Below are positions 24,465-33,459 of a stretch of DNA of 64,000 nucleotides, piece after piece. The notes under the pieces were generated by a model, which saw only the letters and a list, made by a program, of their open reading frames with translations, was not told the DNA's origin and searched no databases. The stretch is from positions 62,001-126,000 of the forward strand of contig NZ_RKMB01000011.1 of NCBI RefSeq assembly GCF_003797765.1, given 5' to 3'. The number at the start of each line of letters is the position of its first letter. Within the stretch, counting starts at the first letter, position 1. The stretch comes from Ramlibacter sp. WS9 (lineage in GTDB: Bacteria > Pseudomonadota > Gammaproteobacteria > Burkholderiales > Burkholderiaceae_C). The translations under genes were made by a program, and so were the position numbers.

Positions 24465-25478
24465 CTATTCGGGTCGCAGGTTGATCGCTTTGCCTATGCT
24501 CTGGTAGCGCGCGATCTCAGCCGAGTAAAGGCGTGCCGCCTGAGAGGGTGTCATTGGCTTGGCGGGCACTGCACCCGTGGCTTCGATGTCCCGGCGCACC
24601 TGCTGCTGGTTCAATGCGTCTTGCAGGGCTGAAGATAGCTTGGACACGACCTGCTCCGGAGTGGCGGCTGGGACCATTAGTGCGCCCCACAGATCAAATT
24701 GAAAGTCTTTCACGACATTCGATTCGTTCATCGTCTGCACGCTGGGGTAGTCCCCGTGGCGTCCAGGCCCGGCAAATCCGATCGCCTTGAATCTGCCAGT
24801 CTTGATCAGACCGGGGATCGGCCCCCCCATAGCCAAGAACGCCATGTCGATCTGTCCTCCGGCAAGGTCCGTGATGAGCTGCTGAGCGCCCTTATAGGGA
24901 ACGTGCAGCAGCTTGGAGCCTGTTTCATTGCCAAATCTCTCGGCCACCAGGTGGTAGGCCGAGCCACGCCCGACGCTGCCGAAGCTCAGCTCGCGCTGCC
25001 CCTGCTTTTTGGCCAGTGCCGCAAATTCCGCGACGGACGTGACCGGCAGATCTGGCCGAACCAGCATCATCAGGTAGGTACTCGCCATCAAGCCCACCAT
25101 GCGAAAGTTCTCGGGCTTGTACTTCACGTTCGCCACTGCCATCGGGGTCTGGACCAATTCGATGGGCGTGCCAAAGTAGATGGTGTGGCCGTCAGCAGGA
25201 GCGGCAAGTGCCTTTTGAGCGCCGAGAGAGCCGCCTACACCGGCCGCGTTTTCCACGACGATCGGCTGGCCCAAAGCCTTTTGCAGTGCGGGCAAAAATA
25301 TTCTGGCCGTGGCGTCGGCCTGACCTCCCGCCGGGAAGCCGACCAGCATGGTTATGGGACGACTCGGGTATGACTGCGCCTGCGCGCCAGTGGCTGCGAA
25401 GACGCTGAACGTAGAGGCCGCGATCATCGTTCTGCGGCTTATGCCGGTACTGAAGGCTGAATCGTAATGATGGGACAT
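24465..25478 (-). CDS. Bug-family (TctC-like) periplasmic binding protein
   Basis: The 337-residue exported protein has a twin-arginine-like leader (SRRTMIAASTFSVF) cleaved near AQAQ and the Bug signature YPSRPITMLVGFPAGGQAD, with NAAGVGG and MNESNVVKDFQFD later. Bug receptors bind carboxylates, often for tripartite tricarboxylate transporters; no TctA/TctB partner is in the window, so it may work with remote membrane subunits or as a sensor. It lies 65 bases after the alpha/beta hydrolase on the same strand. Confidence 0.88.
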   Translation of the reverse strand: MSHHYDSAFSTGISRRTMIAASTFSVFAATGAQAQSYPSRPITMLVGFPAGGQADATARIFLPALQKALGQPIVVENAAGVGGSLGAQKALAAPADGHTIYFGTPIELVQTPMAVANVKYKPENFRMVGLMASTYLMMLVRPDLPVTSVAEFAALAKKQGQRELSFGSVGRGSAYHLVAERFGNETGSKLLHVPYKGAQQLITDLAGGQIDMAFLAMGGPIPGLIKTGRFKAIGFAGPGRHGDYPSVQTMNESNVVKDFQFDLWGALMVPAATPEQVVSKLSSALQDALNQQQVRRDIEATGAVPAKPMTPSQAARLYSAEIARYQSIGKAINLRPE

Positions 25479-25543
25479 GGATGGTCTCCTGAAGGGTCAC
25501 TGTTGAGGCGGATGAACTCACGAGTTCGCGAATTGCTTGCCGG

Positions 25544-26794
25544 CTACTTCTGAGGGCCAAGTTGACGCAAGAGCCAGGCGGCGGAGAAGTCGAGGTGGTC
25601 CTTCATGTTCAACTCGGCCGTGTGGCCGTCCGAGCCGTATATCAACTGAGTGACATTGAGCCCAAGTGCTGCGAGCGATGCCGGCTCGTCTCTCGCAACC
25701 AGGTCTTCATGAACCCCGTTGACCATCAGAATCGGCTTGCGCAGCTGCGCCGGCGTTGGCGCTTTCAGCTGCCTGGAGAGTTGGAACTCCTCGTAATACG
25801 TGCAGACGGCTTGTCGCGTGGCGCTACGCGGGTCCATGTTTCCAAAGAGCGCGTACGGCGCAATGATCCAGGCCGGCGCGACCTTGCAGTGCGCTTGCCC
25901 GAAGCTCGTGTCGCTAGGACCTCCAATGTTGACGATCGCCTTGTAGAGATCGTTGCGCAGCCCTCCGAGGGTCGCCAGATACCCCCCCATGCTCCAGCCG
26001 TAGATGGCCACACGGCTTGCGTCCAACTCAGTGCGCGACTTGATGTGATCGGCAATGGCGTCGAACATCACATGCGCCTCGGGCCTGAAGCTCAGCTGGT
26101 TTTCGCCTGTGTCAGGGTTTTCTACGATGAAGGTTGCGATACCCCGCGCAACGAAGTGGTCGCTATGGCGGATCATCTCGGTCTTGAAGTTGTCCAGTCC
26201 ACCGAGGATCACCACCACGGGCGGTTTGACCGAACTGAACATGCGAGTGACCGGAGCTCTGTAGTAGCCGATGAACTCCTTGCCGCCTGTTTTGAATGTG
26301 ACTCGCTGCAGAGGCTTGCCAATTGCGGCATGCGCTTTCTCCGTTGCCTGCAAATCGAGTGCGGGGCTTCGCTTGGGAAGGCGATTCATGCGGTGGTAGA
26401 ACGCCGCCTTCTTGTACTCGGCTGATGCCATTTTTTTGTCGCCGCGGTCTTCGGCCAACCTGGCAAGTTCCGCATGCGCAAGTGCCGGTTTGCTAAAGGT
26501 CGACTGCCACGCCGGCTGAAAAGGGGACGCATGGGGCGGCAAAGACTTTGCCACCTCGTCAAACGTTGTCGCCTCGATCCCGGCGTCCTCCAGCCACCAG
26601 CAGATGTTGAACTTGAACGAGGGATGCGTGCCCGCTACACCCTCGGGGTACTCCGCCGGGCCGGATTGGCAGAAAGCGGACATGCTTTCGGCGGCTTTTT
26701 TCTGCGGCGCCGACTGTGCGAGGGTGGTCCCTGTGGCGGCGGCAAGGCCTCCGGTCCAAAGGCATGCGGCTACTTTCCATGTCAACTTGTTCAT
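25544..26794 (-). CDS. Exported alpha/beta hydrolase (FrsA-like)
   Basis: ATG 26794 follows GAGGAGAACAGACG. The 416-residue product has a signal peptide ending GTTLAQ, a helical N-terminal half, and an alpha/beta hydrolase core: PVVVILGGLDNFK oxyanion region, nucleophile in IYGWSMGGYLA (near 267), Asp in VNGVHEDLV and His in GSDGHTAELN. It resembles FrsA/2,6-dihydroxypseudooxynicotine-hydrolase-like enzymes; an ester or C-C bond hydrolase is possible. It is divergent from tetR, and the shared promoter region has the palindrome at 26857. It is likely controlled by that regulator. Confidence 0.8.
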   Translation of the reverse strand: MNKLTWKVAACLWTGGLAAATGTTLAQSAPQKKAAESMSAFCQSGPAEYPEGVAGTHPSFKFNICWWLEDAGIEATTFDEVAKSLPPHASPFQPAWQSTFSKPALAHAELARLAEDRGDKKMASAEYKKAAFYHRMNRLPKRSPALDLQATEKAHAAIGKPLQRVTFKTGGKEFIGYYRAPVTRMFSSVKPPVVVILGGLDNFKTEMIRHSDHFVARGIATFIVENPDTGENQLSFRPEAHVMFDAIADHIKSRTELDASRVAIYGWSMGGYLATLGGLRNDLYKAIVNIGGPSDTSFGQAHCKVAPAWIIAPYALFGNMDPRSATRQAVCTYYEEFQLSRQLKAPTPAQLRKPILMVNGVHEDLVARDEPASLAALGLNVTQLIYGSDGHTAELNMKDHLDFSAAWLLRQLGPQK

Positions 26795-26824
26795 CGTCTG
26801 TTCTCCTCTTTGAAACTCCGCGCC

Positions 26825-26872
26825 ACCGAACGGTTTCAAGTACCGCTCAGTCGTGACATACTTAATAGTATG
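26825..26872. promoter_or_regulatory. Putative TetR operator region (hydrolase/tetR)
   Basis: A perfect palindrome CATACT-TAAT-AGTATG lies at 26857-26872 and the element ACCGAACGGTTTC at 26825-26837. Close relatives of both (CATACT-ATCA-GGTATT and ACCGTTCGGTTTC) recur in the promoter region at 29722-29752, so they are likely binding sites of the TetR protein encoded at 27002. Confidence 0.55.
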
Positions 26873-27001
26873 CGAAAACCTATTGGTATTCAAGTCTTGT
26901 TTGGTCCAATTGCGCATTGAGACGCAGACGTTTGCAGTACAAGGGTCGCCAAGTGCAGGTGAGCGCCCGTGTAAGCTAGGGCAGGTGAGGAACAAAACTG
27001 A

Positions 27002-27718
27002 ATGACCCAGCCGCTTAAACCCAGGTTGAGCCGCGAGGACAGCCGGGCGCGCACGCGAGCACTTTTGCTCGGCAGCGCGCGCACCGTCTTTTCCAAGCAC
27101 GGTTACGTTGGCGCATCAATCGACGAGATTGCGGAGTCCGCGGGATTTTCGAAGGGCGCGTTCTATTCGAATTTCTCGACGAAGGAAGAGATATTCCTTG
27201 AGCTGCTTGCGGTTCACATGCGTGACGAGGCTCAGATGCTAGGGGAGTTCCTCAGCCGCGCGAACAATGCCCAGGGGGTTCCCGAACTCCTCAAGGAAAT
27301 CGGCGATCTCTATCGCCTCTTCGAGACCGACGTGGACTGGGGCCTGTTGGTTCTGGAGTTCAATCTTCAAGCCGGACGCGATGCTAAATTCTTCGAAACG
27401 TTCAGCAAGCGCTTTGTGGATCATCGCGCAAAGATGGCCGATCTCGTTGAGGGCTTGTTCAAGCTGGCGGGCGCGAAGATGCCGTGCTCATCGCTGGACT
27501 TGGCCATCGTGCTGATCGCAGTCTCTTATGGGATCCCCGTGCAACGCCTTGCCTTTCCTGCAAGCATCCCGCGCGGTGCTCTGGGCAACACGATCGAGAT
27601 GCTCTTGGCCAGTCTGCTGAAGGCTGGAATGGAGCCGGAGAAGCGGCCCAAGTCCCCCGCAAAGAAGGTAGCGGCGCCGTTGAAGAAGACGAAAGCTACG
27701 CGAGCTAAGCCCACCTAG
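27002..27718 (+). CDS. TetR/AcrR-family repressor
   Basis: The 238-residue regulator has the N-terminal helix-turn-helix ARTVFSKHGYVGASIDEIAE with SAGFSKGAFYSNFSTKEE, the most conserved TetR segment. The ligand domain has no close relative that I recognise. The C-terminus is a lysine/alanine-rich tail (KSPAKKVAAPLKKTKAT), unusual for the family and perhaps a nonspecific DNA contact. It sits between two divergent catabolic promoters that share palindromes, so it is the probable local repressor. Its 3' end overlaps the convergent FAH-family gene by 14 bases. Confidence 0.88.
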   Translation: MTQPLKPRLSREDSRARTRALLLGSARTVFSKHGYVGASIDEIAESAGFSKGAFYSNFSTKEEIFLELLAVHMRDEAQMLGEFLSRANNAQGVPELLKEIGDLYRLFETDVDWGLLVLEFNLQAGRDAKFFETFSKRFVDHRAKMADLVEGLFKLAGAKMPCSSLDLAIVLIAVSYGIPVQRLAFPASIPRGALGNTIEMLLASLLKAGMEPEKRPKSPAKKVAAPLKKTKATRAKPT

Positions 27719-28688
27719 GCTGCGCCACGACATTCATGAGCGCACCAATACCCTCGATTTCCGAAACTACGGTATCACCAGGCTGGCAGTAGCGCGCGGC
27801 TTTGACGGTCGCCTCCCCACTATTGCTGGGCGCCCATTTGCCGCCCAGCTCAGGGTCAGCTGACCAGGCGGTGCCCGCAGGTGTGCCTGTGATGATTACC
27901 ATTCCGGCGCGAAGCGTCATGTTCACAGAAAAATGGTGTATCAATTCCGCGCAGGACCAGATCATCTCGGCCGTGTGCGCGGCTTGCCGTAGCTCGCCGT
28001 TGATGCGGGTGCGGATGAAAAGCTGTTGCGGGTCGGGAATATCGTCAGCGGTTGTGATGCAGGGACCGAATGGCGCAGACGTGTCGAACACCTTCCCCCG
28101 GCCCAGGTCGTACCAAACCGATCCGTTGGGGCCCTGCCTGACCTGACGATCGCGGGCGGTAACGTCGTTCACAATGCTATAGCCGAAAACGTGATTCAGC
28201 GCCCTGTCGATTGGGATGTGCCTTCCGCCGCGGCCGATGACAATTGCCAGCTCTGTTTCGCAGTCGAGTTTTTGTGTGAAGCGCGAGTCACAGACGATGC
28301 TGTCCAAGGGACCGATAACACAGTCACCAGTCTTGACAAAGAATTCCGGCTCTTGGCCAGACGCCGCCGCGCCCATCTTCTCGTCGTTGTGGGCCTTGTA
28401 GTTGCTGCCGGCGCAGAGAATCGTGGTCGGCACAAAGGGAGCGAGAATTCTCACTTGTGCGACCGGCACAAGCCGTCTTGCGTCCGCCTGTGACACAGCC
28501 ACCAGGTGACGAATGGATTCTTGCCCATCCTCGGCGTACTTGATGAAGCTCACCATGTCCTCGTCCAGGCCCGTCGGCTGCAGGTGCTCGCCGTGCACGA
28601 GCCAGCCCAGATGAACGACATGCTGGTCGACCAAGGCACCGATGCGCGCACCGCGTTGCCCCAAGGTGTGATAGCGAACAATCTTCAT
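27705..28688 (-). CDS. Fumarylacetoacetate hydrolase family protein
   Basis: The 327-residue protein has the FAH fold: FVPTTILCAGSNYKAHNDE, the metal ligands in DCETELAIVIGRGG, YSIVNDVTARDRQ and the late MVIITGTPAGTAW. Enzymes of this family cleave C-C bonds of acylpyruvates or hydrate/decarboxylate ring-fission products using Mg2+. The gene directly abuts the upstream Bug receptor (stop and start are adjacent), so one transcript carries receptor and enzyme. It probably acts late in degradation of the compound imported by that receptor. Confidence 0.9.
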   Translation of the reverse strand: MKIVRYHTLGQRGARIGALVDQHVVHLGWLVHGEHLQPTGLDEDMVSFIKYAEDGQESIRHLVAVSQADARRLVPVAQVRILAPFVPTTILCAGSNYKAHNDEKMGAAASGQEPEFFVKTGDCVIGPLDSIVCDSRFTQKLDCETELAIVIGRGGRHIPIDRALNHVFGYSIVNDVTARDRQVRQGPNGSVWYDLGRGKVFDTSAPFGPCITTADDIPDPQQLFIRTRINGELRQAAHTAEMIWSCAELIHHFSVNMTLRAGMVIITGTPAGTAWSADPELGGKWAPSNSGEATVKAARYCQPGDTVVSEIEGIGALMNVVAQPRWA

Positions 28689-29684
28689 TTACTCTACTTT
28701 CCCGATCTTTTTGACAACGGCAGCAAGCCGCCTTTGTTCCTGGTCCAAGTACCGCTCAAGCTTTGCGCCTTGCATGAATCGGATCGGCGTGTTCGCAGCA
28801 CTCATCGCCGCGGTGAACTCTCTGCTGTTGACTGCGTTCTGAGCCGCATCCCGCAGTTTTGCCAGCCGGTTTTCAGGCAAGCCGGCTGGCGCATACAGCG
28901 CAGTCCAGATGTAGAACTCGACGTCATAACCTTGCTCTCTGAGCGTGGGCAGGTCAGGGAAGGCGGCGAGCCGCTCAGCGCCCCACGTCGCCAACAGGCG
29001 AACGCGTCCTGCCTTGAGCAGTTGCGCCACGGTGCCTGGCGCTTGGACCGTGACATCCACCTCGCCCGAGAGAAGCGCAGTTAGTGATGGCCCTCCGCCA
29101 AGGTAGGGGATATGCCTGACGTCGACTTTGGCACTTTGCCAAAGCATGGCCTGCGCCAAGTGCGTTGTTCCGTACAGGCCCGAGGAGGAGCACGTGATCT
29201 CATCTGGCTTTGCCTTTGCATCGCGCAGCAGATCTTCCAGCCTCTGCCACTTGCTCTCGGCCTTCACCACCAGGACCGTGGGATCAGCGGTCACGAGTGC
29301 GATCGGAGAGAACTGGGATAGCTCGTAGGCGGGACGCCTGCCCAGAATCTTGTCGGCTTCCGGGATCACCACAATGCTGGAGAGCGCCATCAACAGCGCA
29401 GACGAGTCCCCCCTCAGCCGCGCCACCTGAGCCATGCCCACGGAGCCGCCTCCGCCAGCACGGTTCTGCACAACGACCGGCTCACCAAGCTCCTTTCCCA
29501 GTGAGATCGCCAGAGGCCGGGCCGTGATATCGGCAATGCCGCCCGGGGCGAAGGGCACTACCAAGTTCAGCGGCCTTTGTGCGAAGGCACGCGCTGGATG
29601 GCTGGCGAGGAACGCTGCGGCCATCGACAGGAAAACCTGCCTGCGCGAGCGAGCGTCCACCCCGCGCGGGTGTTGATCGGACAT
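28689..29684 (-). CDS. Bug-family (TctC-like) periplasmic binding protein
   Basis: The 331-residue protein has an N-terminal RSRRQVFLSMAAAFL leader cleaved near RAFAQ and the Bug core PLNLVVPFAPGGIADITARP, NRAGGGGS and GLYGTTHLAQAM. It is divergent from the secreted lipase at 29800; the 115-base gap holds the repeated palindrome. It is the second such receptor in this cluster, so two different carboxylates, or a precursor and a product, may be handled. Confidence 0.88.
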   Translation of the reverse strand: MSDQHPRGVDARSRRQVFLSMAAAFLASHPARAFAQRPLNLVVPFAPGGIADITARPLAISLGKELGEPVVVQNRAGGGGSVGMAQVARLRGDSSALLMALSSIVVIPEADKILGRRPAYELSQFSPIALVTADPTVLVVKAESKWQRLEDLLRDAKAKPDEITCSSSGLYGTTHLAQAMLWQSAKVDVRHIPYLGGGPSLTALLSGEVDVTVQAPGTVAQLLKAGRVRLLATWGAERLAAFPDLPTLREQGYDVEFYIWTALYAPAGLPENRLAKLRDAAQNAVNSREFTAAMSAANTPIRFMQGAKLERYLDQEQRRLAAVVKKIGKVE

Positions 29685-29721
29685 GGTGCGTCTCCTTTGT
29701 TGTGGGTAAACCCCTATGGGT

Positions 29722-29752
29722 ACCGTTCGGTTTCTCCATACTATCAGGTATT
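29722..29752. promoter_or_regulatory. Second copy of putative TetR operator elements
   Basis: ACCGTTCGGTTTC (29722-29734) and the imperfect palindrome CATACT-ATCA-GGTATT (29737-29752) match elements near the hydrolase/tetR promoter. They lie between the divergent Bug/FAH operon and the lipase operon and could control both. Confidence 0.5.
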
Positions 29753-29799
29753 CGAATTCAAGTCAGTACGGAAATGACAAACTTTTTTTGGAGAAGCAG

Positions 29800-31260
29800 A
29801 TGGATCAACGAGACGGAGTAGCTGGCAGCAGCCAGACATCTTTCGGCCGAGCCAAGGCGCGACTCGTCCTTGCCTCATTGACCGCGGCAGGCTGCGCGGT
29901 TCTCTATGCTTGCGGCGGAAGCTCGGGCTCAGGCTCGAGCGTCGCAGCGCCCCCGCGCGGCAATGTGCTTGCAGTGGAGTCCAGAGGCACAGCTGAGACC
30001 TGGCTGATGGAAGGGATCGCGCAATCGACCGGGCTGGAGGCGCTCACGGGTAAGCCGAAGTGCAACGTCGAACTCAAGCACTTCGAATACGACACCGTCG
30101 GCCCCGATGGCAAGGGAGCGACTTCGTCCTCGGCAATGATGGTGCCTCGGGGCACCGATGCGGCCTGCTCCGGGGCGCGGCCGGTTGTCATGTTCGCGCA
30201 TGGCACTTCATTTACCAAGGTCAAAGACCAGACGGCGATTCTCACGGACCTCGAGAACGACCCGATGTTCATGATGATGATCTTCGCCGCGCAGGGATAC
30301 ATCGTCGTCTCGCCGAACTTTCTCGGCTACAACGATTCATCTCTTGGCTACCACCCGTACCTGGTCGCCGAGACGAATGGCGCGGAGTCCGTAGATGCGC
30401 TGCGAGCCGGCAGGAAGGTGATGGCAGGTGATGCATCCGTGAGCTTCTCACCGAAGCTCTTCCTGTACGGCATCTCCGAGGGCGGCTATGTCGCCATGGC
30501 CGCGCACAAAGTGATCGAGCGCGACCATGCTGCCGAATTCACCGTACGCGCGAGCATGCCCTCCGCTGGGCCGTACAACTACTTCAAGTTCTACACGAAC
30601 TTGTTTGCCCAGCCCGGCAACCCCGCGTTCGATGTCTCGACACAGCTGGGGATCACCGAAGGCGCAGAGATTCTCGTGCCAATGCTTTTCGAGTCACTGC
30701 AGAAGACCCACGGCGCGATCTATCAAACGTCGCCGGAGGAAGCGTTCAACGCCCCGTACGACAAGACCATTCCGGGATTGTTTCCCACGGACGCTCCTGT
30801 TGCCGACCTCGTGAGGATGGGCAAATTGCCGTTACCCACTCCCCAGCTGAACAAGCTAACCGGGCCCGGTCGTTTACTCAGCGAAGAATTCCGGCAAAAA
30901 GTGGCCTCCGGTGCCCTGCCCAAGCTGGATCAAGCCATTCGCGACAACACCTTGCTGGGCTGGACGCCCAAGGCACCCATGGCACTTTGCCACGGCCCGC
31001 GCGACAAGGTCGTTCCGTTCTACAACTCGACCGACGTGGTAGCCGACATGAAGGCACGCGGCGCCACCAACGTCAACTTGCTGAACATCGACGACCCGTC
31101 AACGCTTTCTATCGCTGGTCCGGTGGCACCCTTCGCTTTCGGTGCGTTCCAGCAAGCCTACCGAACTGGGCCCGTGGTCAACGGCGGACTGGACAGCTAC
31201 CACTACATCTTCCATCTGATTTGTCCGATCTTGGCCAAAGGCTACTTCGATCAGCTGTGA
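29800..31260 (+). CDS. Exported lipase-like alpha/beta hydrolase
   Basis: ATG 29800 is preceded by TTTTGGAGAAGCAG. A hydrophobic leader with two possible lipobox cysteines (LTAAGC and LYAC, then GGSSGSGSS) makes an outer-membrane or periplasmic lipoprotein likely. The 486-residue enzyme has RPVVMFAHGTSF, the nucleophile elbow LYGISEGGYVA, Asp in CHGPRDKVVPFYN and a late His in SYHYIFHL, as in secretory lipases. The substrate is unknown. It is followed by a beta-propeller gene and an SDR on the same strand. Confidence 0.8.
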   Translation: MDQRDGVAGSSQTSFGRAKARLVLASLTAAGCAVLYACGGSSGSGSSVAAPPRGNVLAVESRGTAETWLMEGIAQSTGLEALTGKPKCNVELKHFEYDTVGPDGKGATSSSAMMVPRGTDAACSGARPVVMFAHGTSFTKVKDQTAILTDLENDPMFMMMIFAAQGYIVVSPNFLGYNDSSLGYHPYLVAETNGAESVDALRAGRKVMAGDASVSFSPKLFLYGISEGGYVAMAAHKVIERDHAAEFTVRASMPSAGPYNYFKFYTNLFAQPGNPAFDVSTQLGITEGAEILVPMLFESLQKTHGAIYQTSPEEAFNAPYDKTIPGLFPTDAPVADLVRMGKLPLPTPQLNKLTGPGRLLSEEFRQKVASGALPKLDQAIRDNTLLGWTPKAPMALCHGPRDKVVPFYNSTDVVADMKARGATNVNLLNIDDPSTLSIAGPVAPFAFGAFQQAYRTGPVVNGGLDSYHYIFHLICPILAKGYFDQL

Positions 31261-31301
31261 CTAGCTTGAACTCAATAGCAGCACTAAAGGAATTCACTAT
31301 C

Positions 31302-32351
31302 ATGTTCCAGAATTTGATCCTGAGGAGTCTCGTCGCGAGCGCGGCCCTCATCCTGGCGCCTGCCACGGCAAGTGCCGCTGGCGCGGCCGACGTTGCTCAA
31401 CTTACGCTGCCGGCTGGCGTTTTTGCAGATGGTTTGGCCGTTGCCGCGGACGACACGGTCTACATCTCTGGGGTCTTTGGCGGGGCGGGAGTCTATCGCG
31501 CGCTGCCCGGTGAGACGGAAATGAGGCGCTTCATCACCCCCCCTGAAGGCGAGCAAGTGCAATACAACGGCATTGCGCTTGACAGCTCCCAGACGCTCTT
31601 GCACGTCTGCGTGAACCGAAATGTGTTCACATCGGCGCCTCATCGAATCCCCGAGGTCCGTGTCTACGAGCGCCAGACCGGAACGCTCGTGAAGTCCTAT
31701 CCGTTCCCTGACTTCGGAACCTGCGATGACATCAGCTTTGACCGAAACGGAAACCTCTACATCACCGATTCAATGGGCACCAATCCCGACGGTGTGCGTC
31801 TGGGAACCGCCAGGGTGTTGGTACTGCGCGCCGGCACGTCGTCAATCCAGGAATGGGTGAAGTCACCTGAGCTTTATGGCGAGATTGCGCTCAATTTTGA
31901 CAACATCCAGGTCAATGGCATCGCCATCATGGATGACCAGGTGTTCATCAACAGCACGGGAACGTTCAAAACACACCGAATCCCGATCAAGGCCGATGGC
32001 ACCGCTGGGCCACTTTCCCTCGTGCAAGTCACACGCCCGCTGGACACACCAGACGGGATGTGCGTGGCAGCCGGCAAACTGCTCATCACGGAGGTCGGAA
32101 TTGTCTTCTCCGCCCGAGGTCGCAATGGGAAGATCGTCGAGGCGGCACTGAGCGGCCCGCCTGGATTTATCTCCACTGCGCGGATCAAGAAGCCCTTGGC
32201 AGTCGGCGATTCGATCTCGACGTGCGCGGCATCCTCAAAGTACTTCTACTTCCTCGAGTCGCAGTTCGGCAAAGCCTACTTTCCCGACCGCATGGCAGAG
32301 GGACTAAAGCCCAGCGTCATTCATCGCCGTTCGCTCGACACCCTGAACTGA
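31302..32351 (+). CDS. Exported SMP-30/gluconolactonase-like propeller protein
   Basis: ATG 31302 follows AAAGGAATTC. The 349-residue protein has a signal peptide ending ATASAAG and propeller-like strands: GVFADGLAVAADDTVYISG, DDISFDRNGNLYITDSMG and QVNGIAIMDDQVFINSTG. This is the SMP-30/NHL-like pattern, whose enzymes hydrolyse lactones with a divalent metal; the metal ligands were not assigned. It is 41 bases after the lipase and 22 bases before the SDR, in one operon, which fits a pathway with ester and lactone steps. Confidence 0.7.
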   Translation: MFQNLILRSLVASAALILAPATASAAGAADVAQLTLPAGVFADGLAVAADDTVYISGVFGGAGVYRALPGETEMRRFITPPEGEQVQYNGIALDSSQTLLHVCVNRNVFTSAPHRIPEVRVYERQTGTLVKSYPFPDFGTCDDISFDRNGNLYITDSMGTNPDGVRLGTARVLVLRAGTSSIQEWVKSPELYGEIALNFDNIQVNGIAIMDDQVFINSTGTFKTHRIPIKADGTAGPLSLVQVTRPLDTPDGMCVAAGKLLITEVGIVFSARGRNGKIVEAALSGPPGFISTARIKKPLAVGDSISTCAASSKYFYFLESQFGKAYFPDRMAEGLKPSVIHRRSLDTLN

Positions 32352-32373
32352 GTGGCAACAGAAGGACGCAGGA

Positions 32374-33420
32374 ATGATGTATATGCAAACCGCTTTCGTG
32401 ACGGGTTCTACCGGCTTGCTCGGGAGCAACCTTGTTCGGCAGCTGGCAAGCGGTGGCGTCACGGTACGCGCGCTGGCCCGGGACGCGGCAAAGGCAAAGG
32501 CACAGTTCTCAGATCTGGACCGGCGACAAGTTGAAGTCGTTGTTGGCGATTTGAAGGCACCAGAGAGCTATCGGCGGCATTTGCCTGGCGCAACAACTCT
32601 CTACCACACCGCAGCCTACTTCAGAGACAGCTACAAGGGCGGCAAGCACTGGCCCGAGCTGTTCAGAACCAACGTCGTGGGTACGTTGGAGCTTCTTGGG
32701 GCCGCCTATGCGGCCGGTATCAGGCGCGTGGTCCACGTCAGCTCCATCGCAGTGCTGGGTGATAGCCGCAACGGGCTGATCACCGAAGACATGCTGCAAA
32801 GCAACTTGGATCTCGTGGATGACTACTATCGCAGCAAGATCGAGACGGATCGGGGCATCCGCGCCTTTATGGACAAGCATCCGGACATGCACGTGAGCTT
32901 TGTCCTTCCTGGGTGGATACACGGCCCCGGAGATATGGGTCCGACCTCGGCGGGCCAGTTCGTACTCGACTACATGGCCGGTCGCCTGCCGGGAATTGTG
33001 GATGCAACGGTGTCGGTTGTTGATGCCCGTGATGTCGCCCAGGTGATGATCCGTGCTGCGCAGGCTGGGCATAACGGCGAACGTTACTTGGCCGCCGGGC
33101 ATGCGCTGTCGATGGGCGAGCTGCTTGCAGCAATGGAGCGAGTCACAGGAGTGCCCGCCCCTAAACGAGCTGTTCCGAAGACGCTGCTGTTTGCAGTGGC
33201 ACTTGCGCAAGAAGCTTGGGCTCGGCTGACCGGAAGACCGGTGCTGCTAAGTCTTGCTACGGCCAGGGTGATTTCCACGGACTATGGGCGGCGCTTCTCG
33301 TGCGAGAAGATATCAAGAGAGTTCGGCATCAAGTTCCGCGCGCTCGAAAGTACGTTGCGAGACGAGATTGAGTGGTTCGCTGCCACGAGGAACGCCGCCG
33401 CCCGGAGCAGAGTCGGCTGA
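32374..33420 (+). CDS. Extended SDR (NAD-dependent epimerase/dihydroflavonol reductase-like)
   Basis: The 348-residue protein has the extended-SDR NAD site FVTGSTGLLGSNLV, the acidic VVGDLKAPESY and GATTLYHTAA, VHVSSIAVLGD for the catalytic Ser region, and DDYYRSKIETDR with YxxxK. SFVLPGWIHGPGDMGPTSAG is typical of dihydroflavonol-4-reductase-like enzymes that reduce or isomerise ketone groups. It is the last gene of the lipase operon and converges with a GST gene. Confidence 0.88.
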   Translation: MMYMQTAFVTGSTGLLGSNLVRQLASGGVTVRALARDAAKAKAQFSDLDRRQVEVVVGDLKAPESYRRHLPGATTLYHTAAYFRDSYKGGKHWPELFRTNVVGTLELLGAAYAAGIRRVVHVSSIAVLGDSRNGLITEDMLQSNLDLVDDYYRSKIETDRGIRAFMDKHPDMHVSFVLPGWIHGPGDMGPTSAGQFVLDYMAGRLPGIVDATVSVVDARDVAQVMIRAAQAGHNGERYLAAGHALSMGELLAAMERVTGVPAPKRAVPKTLLFAVALAQEAWARLTGRPVLLSLATARVISTDYGRRFSCEKISREFGIKFRALESTLRDEIEWFAATRNAAARSRVG

Positions 33421-33459
33421 CGCAGTCGGTGCCGATCGCCCAGTCAACCGGTTCGGTAG

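Noticed and set aside
27705-27718. The 14-base overlap of tetR and the FAH-family gene considered as a frame error
   Set aside because: Both proteins end at family-typical positions; short convergent overlaps of this kind are common.
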